From: Brachynemurus nebulosus
Lineage: Eukaryota; Arthropoda; Insecta; Neuroptera; Myrmeleontidae
Length of the DNA: 64,000 nt
Direction of reading: 5' to 3'
Assembly (NCBI GenBank): GCA_035578155.1
Contig: JAPWDM010000005.1
Location: 22,256,877 to 22,320,876 of the forward strand
Part shown: one piece after another, positions 60,340 to 64,000 of the stretch
Layout: each line of letters begins with the position of its first letter
Numbering within the stretch: the first letter of the stretch is position 1
The notes under the pieces: generated by a model
Databases searched by the model: none
What the model saw: only the letters and a program-made list of their open reading frames with translations
Told to the model about the DNA's origin: nothing
Position numbers and translations under genes: made by a program

Positions 60340-62360
60340 TTAAGGGCAGGGTAAGGTATTAAAATAATTTTTTATTTTTTTAACTGAATGCATAATATCT
60401 CAAGAATATTGTCTCAAAATTTCAAGTTGATTGGAGCAAAATTGACGAAGTTATAAGCATTTTTGTTGTTACCTGCACAGTCAAAAAATTTGTGTTAAAA
60501 TTAACACATTTCACATGTCCAGAACGGTCCACTCAATTTTTTGTGTTATTTTAACACAAAGCATATGTGTCAAATCTATACACAAGATTTGTGTTAATGA
60601 TTTAACACACAAGAGGACATATATTTTGTGTTAATTTTACACAATTATTTAGTTATAATTTTACCAGTAAATATGTTAATATAACCATTATTTAGTGTAT
60701 ATTTTTAACACAATGATGTGTAAAACTAACTGATTTAGAATGTAGAAGTTTACGCAATAAATGTGTTGGTATAGGTATTTTGTTATTTATTTATTATGTA
60801 AATGAAAGGAAATAGTAAAAAATAATTTTTTAGTACTTAAACTTTTTTATTTAATATTTCTACAATTTTTGTAAAGATTTCGACGATGATATTGGTGAAT
60901 TTCATTCACTTGGTATTTGATGAAAATAATGTTGAAGCAATACCCAAAAATTGTGAAGATCGTTGTCAAACTTAACGTGGAAGACAAAATGGAACGTACC
61001 ACTTAAACGTCGAATATTCGATAATATTTTAATTAATTGAAATAAATTCTGCAAACAAAGAAAAAAATTTAGTCTATAAAAATTCAATCTATAATATTTT
61101 TAATTAACTTACCTAATAGTGAATATTTAATATCTGTATGATTTTTGTCGGTTTCATTGTTGTGACTGATGGAAATTAGCTGACTGCTACACTGGCAATG
61201 CGATATCTGACTCCAATTTGATGAAATGTTAGGAACAACAAAATGAACGCATTTATTATTTAATAGGTAACAAAAATAACTTGTTTATTTGATGCTTCGA
61301 ATTAGAATATTTATAATGTATATGTGTTCACCACCTCGGTATTGTCATAACTACTCAACCATACGAAACAAGCGCGCAAAACCAGTTTTTTTTGTGTTGA
61401 AACTACACAAATAAGATGTTATTTTTGATTTGACACAAATGTGATGTTATTATTTGCTGTTTAAAACAGATTAACATTTTTATTCTGTTAAATCAAAATT
61501 TTTGTTAATATTTTAATTTAATACAAACACGAAATGTTATATTAACACAGGGTTTTGTTACTTATTTAACACAAAGATTTTAACCACTGGTTTTTTTGTA
61601 CACAAACACAAATGTTTTTTACCGTGTGGCAGATGTTTCGCTCTCTATATCTGTCTCTCTCTCAGTTATATTATAAAAATTTCAATGGAAGTCCTAACGT
61701 GTTTATACCTGTACTGTATATTTTGTCAGTGTAGGGTACAAAATTTAGTTTAGCAGTATGTATTCTATATCAGTTTTATACAAGAATTTTTAAGTGTTCA
61801 AAACTTTAAAGCGTTTTCCCCACAGCTCACGTTTTCAAAGTCGGTGTCCCTCATAACTTCAAAACTACAGCACCGATCCATTTGAAATTTTGAACACTAT
61901 TTCTGTACATATTTTATGAGGTAACGCTGGAGAGTTTTTTCAAATTTGTTAATAATTTTTATTTTACAATAACAAATTAGCCAATTTTTTTCGCAAAAAT
62001 CGTGTTTTTCCGTTCTAAGTGTTCCAAAAAAGTGAAAAATTGAAATTTCGAAAAACCCTCCCAGCGTTACCTGAGGAAAACTTTTATCTAACGAATGAAC
62101 TTTAATTTTTTTATTTCGGATGATCCAGCACCAAGTTATGAGGGGCACCGCAATTCTACTATTTTCCGAGACACGTTCGAATAATTGCTGCCATTACTGT
62201 ATTTTTTAATATTTTTTCGTGAAAATTTTATACAATATTCTTCGAATGTTATACTTTAATGTACCACTGGTTTTAATAAAGAGATTTTAACTGTGTCGTC
62301 CCAAAAAAAATAACAAAAACATGCCTTTTTTTGTACGAATTAACCTTACCCTTTCCTTAA
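60340..62360. mobile_element. TTAA-flanked element, about 2.0 kb, with a nested insertion
   Basis: TTAA at 60,340-60,343 and 62,357-62,360. Left end GGGCAGGGTAAGGT and right end ACCTTACCCTTTCC are inverse apart from small differences. An inner inverted pair near the right (about 61,843-61,935 and 62,060-62,155: GGTGTCCCTCATAACTT / AAGTTATGAGGGGCACC and GTAACGCTGGAGAG / CTCCCAGCGTTAC) forms a 300-bp fold-back. No transposase seen. The 60,476-61,626 element interrupts it. Confidence 0.65.
60476..61626. mobile_element. 1.15-kb nested element rich in GTGTTAA/TTAACAC words
   Basis: Begins CACAGTCAAAAAATTTGTGT and ends AAATGTTTTTTACCGTG (inverse CACGGTAAAAAACATTT). Roughly the outer 180-250 bp at each side repeat the words GTGTTAA, TTAACACA and ACACAAA in both orientations. 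The centre (60,780-61,320) is ordinary AT-rich DNA. No TSD could be fixed and no protein is visible, so superfamily is unknown. Confidence 0.6.
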
Positions 62361-62530
62361 GTAAGGTCAGGCAAACTGATAACTATTTGCATATTGAAGA
62401 CAATGAGACAGAGGCATATTATGTGAGATGATTGTGGTAGTTGATCGTTGATGGCGCGTCGTCCCTTGGCGTTTTCGAAATTTTTGCGCCCTAGAGTGAT
62501 TACTCCATTTACTCCTTAGTGGTTGTGTCA

Positions 62531-62767
62531 CTGATTGGCAGGGGTGTATTTACCATAAGACGAACTAGGCGTGCGACAAGAACAGCCTAGAAAAATAAGA
62601 AGTGGGAGTATTTTTTTGCTCATCACTTAGTTTTTGATAGGAAAAGGTAAAAAAGTGAGAAAGTTATTAAGGATTTTTTTTTAATTTTTGTTTAACGAAA
62701 AAGCTGAGGCGGCATTTTTCACAGTGCCTCGGGCGGCACTAAGGGTAAATATGTCCCTGCTGATTGG
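62531..62767. mobile_element. hAT-type MITE, 221 bp, perfect TSD
   Basis: Identical 8-bp TSDs CTGATTGG (62,531-62,538 and 62,760-62,767). Ends CAGGGGTGTATTTACC and GGTAAATATGTCCCTG are inverse with two mismatches. Interior GCTCATCACTTAGTTTTTGA and GGCGGCATTTTTCACAGTGC match the MITE at 15,618-15,899. Confidence 0.95.
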
Positions 62768-62843
62768 CTACTATGAATTACCGATAGTGGACAGTGATCC
62801 GACATTTCATTTACAACAACCCAATATTAAACCAGTCACAATT

Positions 62844-62868
62844 TTATTATTATTATTATTATTATTAG
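62844..62868. repeat. (TTA)n microsatellite
   Basis: About eight TTA/ATT units; it gives a polyleucine run in a spurious frame that starts inside the neighbouring MITE. Confidence 0.95.
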
Positions 62869-63913
62869 CATTATGTATTTGTGTGTCGATCGGTCAACTT
62901 GCATCTGACTGAGTGACCCAATAATACACATAACAATTTTTACTTCTTGAGTACATTTAAATGACAAAGAAAGAATGTTTGATTCTTTTCACAATCAAGT
63001 TCCACGAGTTCCACCTTACCCACCATTTTCACTGATTCATCATATTCCGATGTATTTATTACATATTATACTTGTTATTATGTGATTCATAACAGAATAA
63101 CAGATAAATAATTAAAATTGAATAATAGTAAAAATTAGGGAAAGTGATATTATTTCTAGAATAAATTTCTGAATAATAGCTTATTTTGACTAAAAGAACT
63201 CACAACTCATTTATAAGTGCAAAAACTTTTTTGAATATAAAGTTGAAAAAGCCACGTGGCAGAATATTCCTTTTCAAACCGCCAAGTAGGAGTTGGGAGT
63301 TCATTTTGTTTTTTTTGTTTTTTTTTCAAATGTGGTACTTAATTCAGCTGAAAAAACTTTTAAATACAAAATTTTTATCTTGACAGATTCAAAAAGGACA
63401 TCCACCTATCAATTTCTTGAAGCTACCAGCTGATTGTATGAACTGAATCGACCAAAACATCATTTCTTAATGAAAGTTGCCAAATCTTGTTATGGTTCTT
63501 TGGAATGGCACACAAATTACTTGCGATTTAAAAGTGATAAGGAACTGATATATAATCTTTTATATAAAATTGCGTTTTTAGCGGTAGCTAAGTCATTTTT
63601 AAAGGAAATAATTGGGAACAAAGTTGTTGCAAATCAAAATTTATAAAATTATTTGAAACTTTAACCTCAGTCGATTAAAAATATACTAATATTTTTACCT
63701 TGCTTAACACGAAAAATATACTTAAGTCAAATGGCTTATTAGAAACTTTGCCATTAACATGTTAAATGTTCATAAAAAAATTACTTTTATGAGTACCAGT
63801 GTTTTCCCTTTCTAGAAATGTTTAAAATTATTCTAATCAGTTTATGAAAACAAAATAGACACGAGTCAGGCCAGGACGGACCGCTAGTTAGCGTACCGTA
63901 TCTACCTTAAAAA
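62869..63913. other. No gene supported; one unrecognised 70-codon frame
   Basis: The frame 63,434-63,646 (ELNRPKHHFLMKVAKSCYGS, LEWHTNYLRFKSDKELIYNL) has a protein-like mix of residues (C, W, H, P) unusual for this AT-rich window, but I recognise no family. Upstream 63,380-63,420 reads AAGGACATCCACCTATCAAT and could be part of the same degraded unit. It may be a transposon relic. Confidence 0.3.
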
Positions 63914-64000
63914 GAAATACCCCTGTCGCAGCATCCTGCATAACATAGCGAATTTCCGTTTACAAAAATTAATTTTTCTCGGAAACTAGTTGACATAGAA
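63914..64000 (+). repeat. Family R1 copy, truncated by the window edge
   Basis: AATACCCCTGTCGCAGCATC, CTGCATAACATAGCGAATTT, CCGTTTACAAAAATTAATTT and TTCTCGGAAACTAGTTGACA: the least degraded form of the R1 end in this window. Confidence 0.85.

Noticed and set aside
62688..62912. 74-codon frame with a polyleucine stretch resembling a signal anchor
   Set aside because: It starts inside a hAT MITE and its leucines come from a (TTA)n microsatellite.

Overview
The window is eukaryotic nuclear DNA, strongly AT-rich and almost gene-free. It holds one recognisable protein-coding gene with spliceosomal introns, long (TA)n microsatellites, and a dense layer of decayed DNA transposons. The gene encodes a fatty-acid elongase of the insect ELOVL type. 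Together with the abundant short hAT-, mariner- and TTAA-type elements this points to an AT-rich insect genome, possibly hemipteran; the order is inferred, not shown.

Region 1 (1-3981, minus strand): a complete five-exon ELOVL reading frame, 299 residues, read through clean GT-AG junctions. Two of its introns host transposon remnants: a mariner-like MITE and a hAT element in the last intron, and a mini-MITE in the second. The 3' UTR runs off the left edge. An acceptor 49 bases before the ATG implies at least one upstream non-coding exon whose position could not be fixed.

Region 2 (about 4-64 kb): no other gene could be supported. All open frames are short; the longer ones are translated microsatellite or lie inside repeats. 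The region is a mosaic of (a) nine hAT-type non-autonomous elements with 8-bp target-site duplications (TSDs), several nearly exact; (b) TA-flanked mariner-like MITEs; (c) two TTAA-flanked elements, one about 2 kb with another element nested in it; (d) two large dispersed families, called here family R1 (a degenerate repeat scattered over at least eight sites, also forming the core of two hAT copies) and family R2 (copies at about 9.1-11.2 kb and 48.8-50.3 kb); (e) tandem arrays at 8.76-9.09 kb and 58.7-59.2 kb; (f) a minus-strand poly(A) retroposon at 26.1-27.0 kb flanked by 12-bp direct repeats; and (g) perfect or near-perfect palindromes. Two decayed protein signatures are legible: a hAT transposase C-terminus (about 42.6-42.7 kb) and a possible MADF/Myb-like domain (about 16.6-16.9 kb), each broken by a stop.

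The most unusual object is the retroposon at 26.1-27.0 kb. It is GC-richer than its surroundings and consists largely of successive stem-loops; three share a 9-nt loop while their stems differ. Other points of interest are a microsatellite kept at the same position in two copies of one repeat, a 1.15 kb element saturated with GTGTTAA/TTAACAC words nested in a TTAA element, and a hAT derivative packed with ATCGATGTT words.
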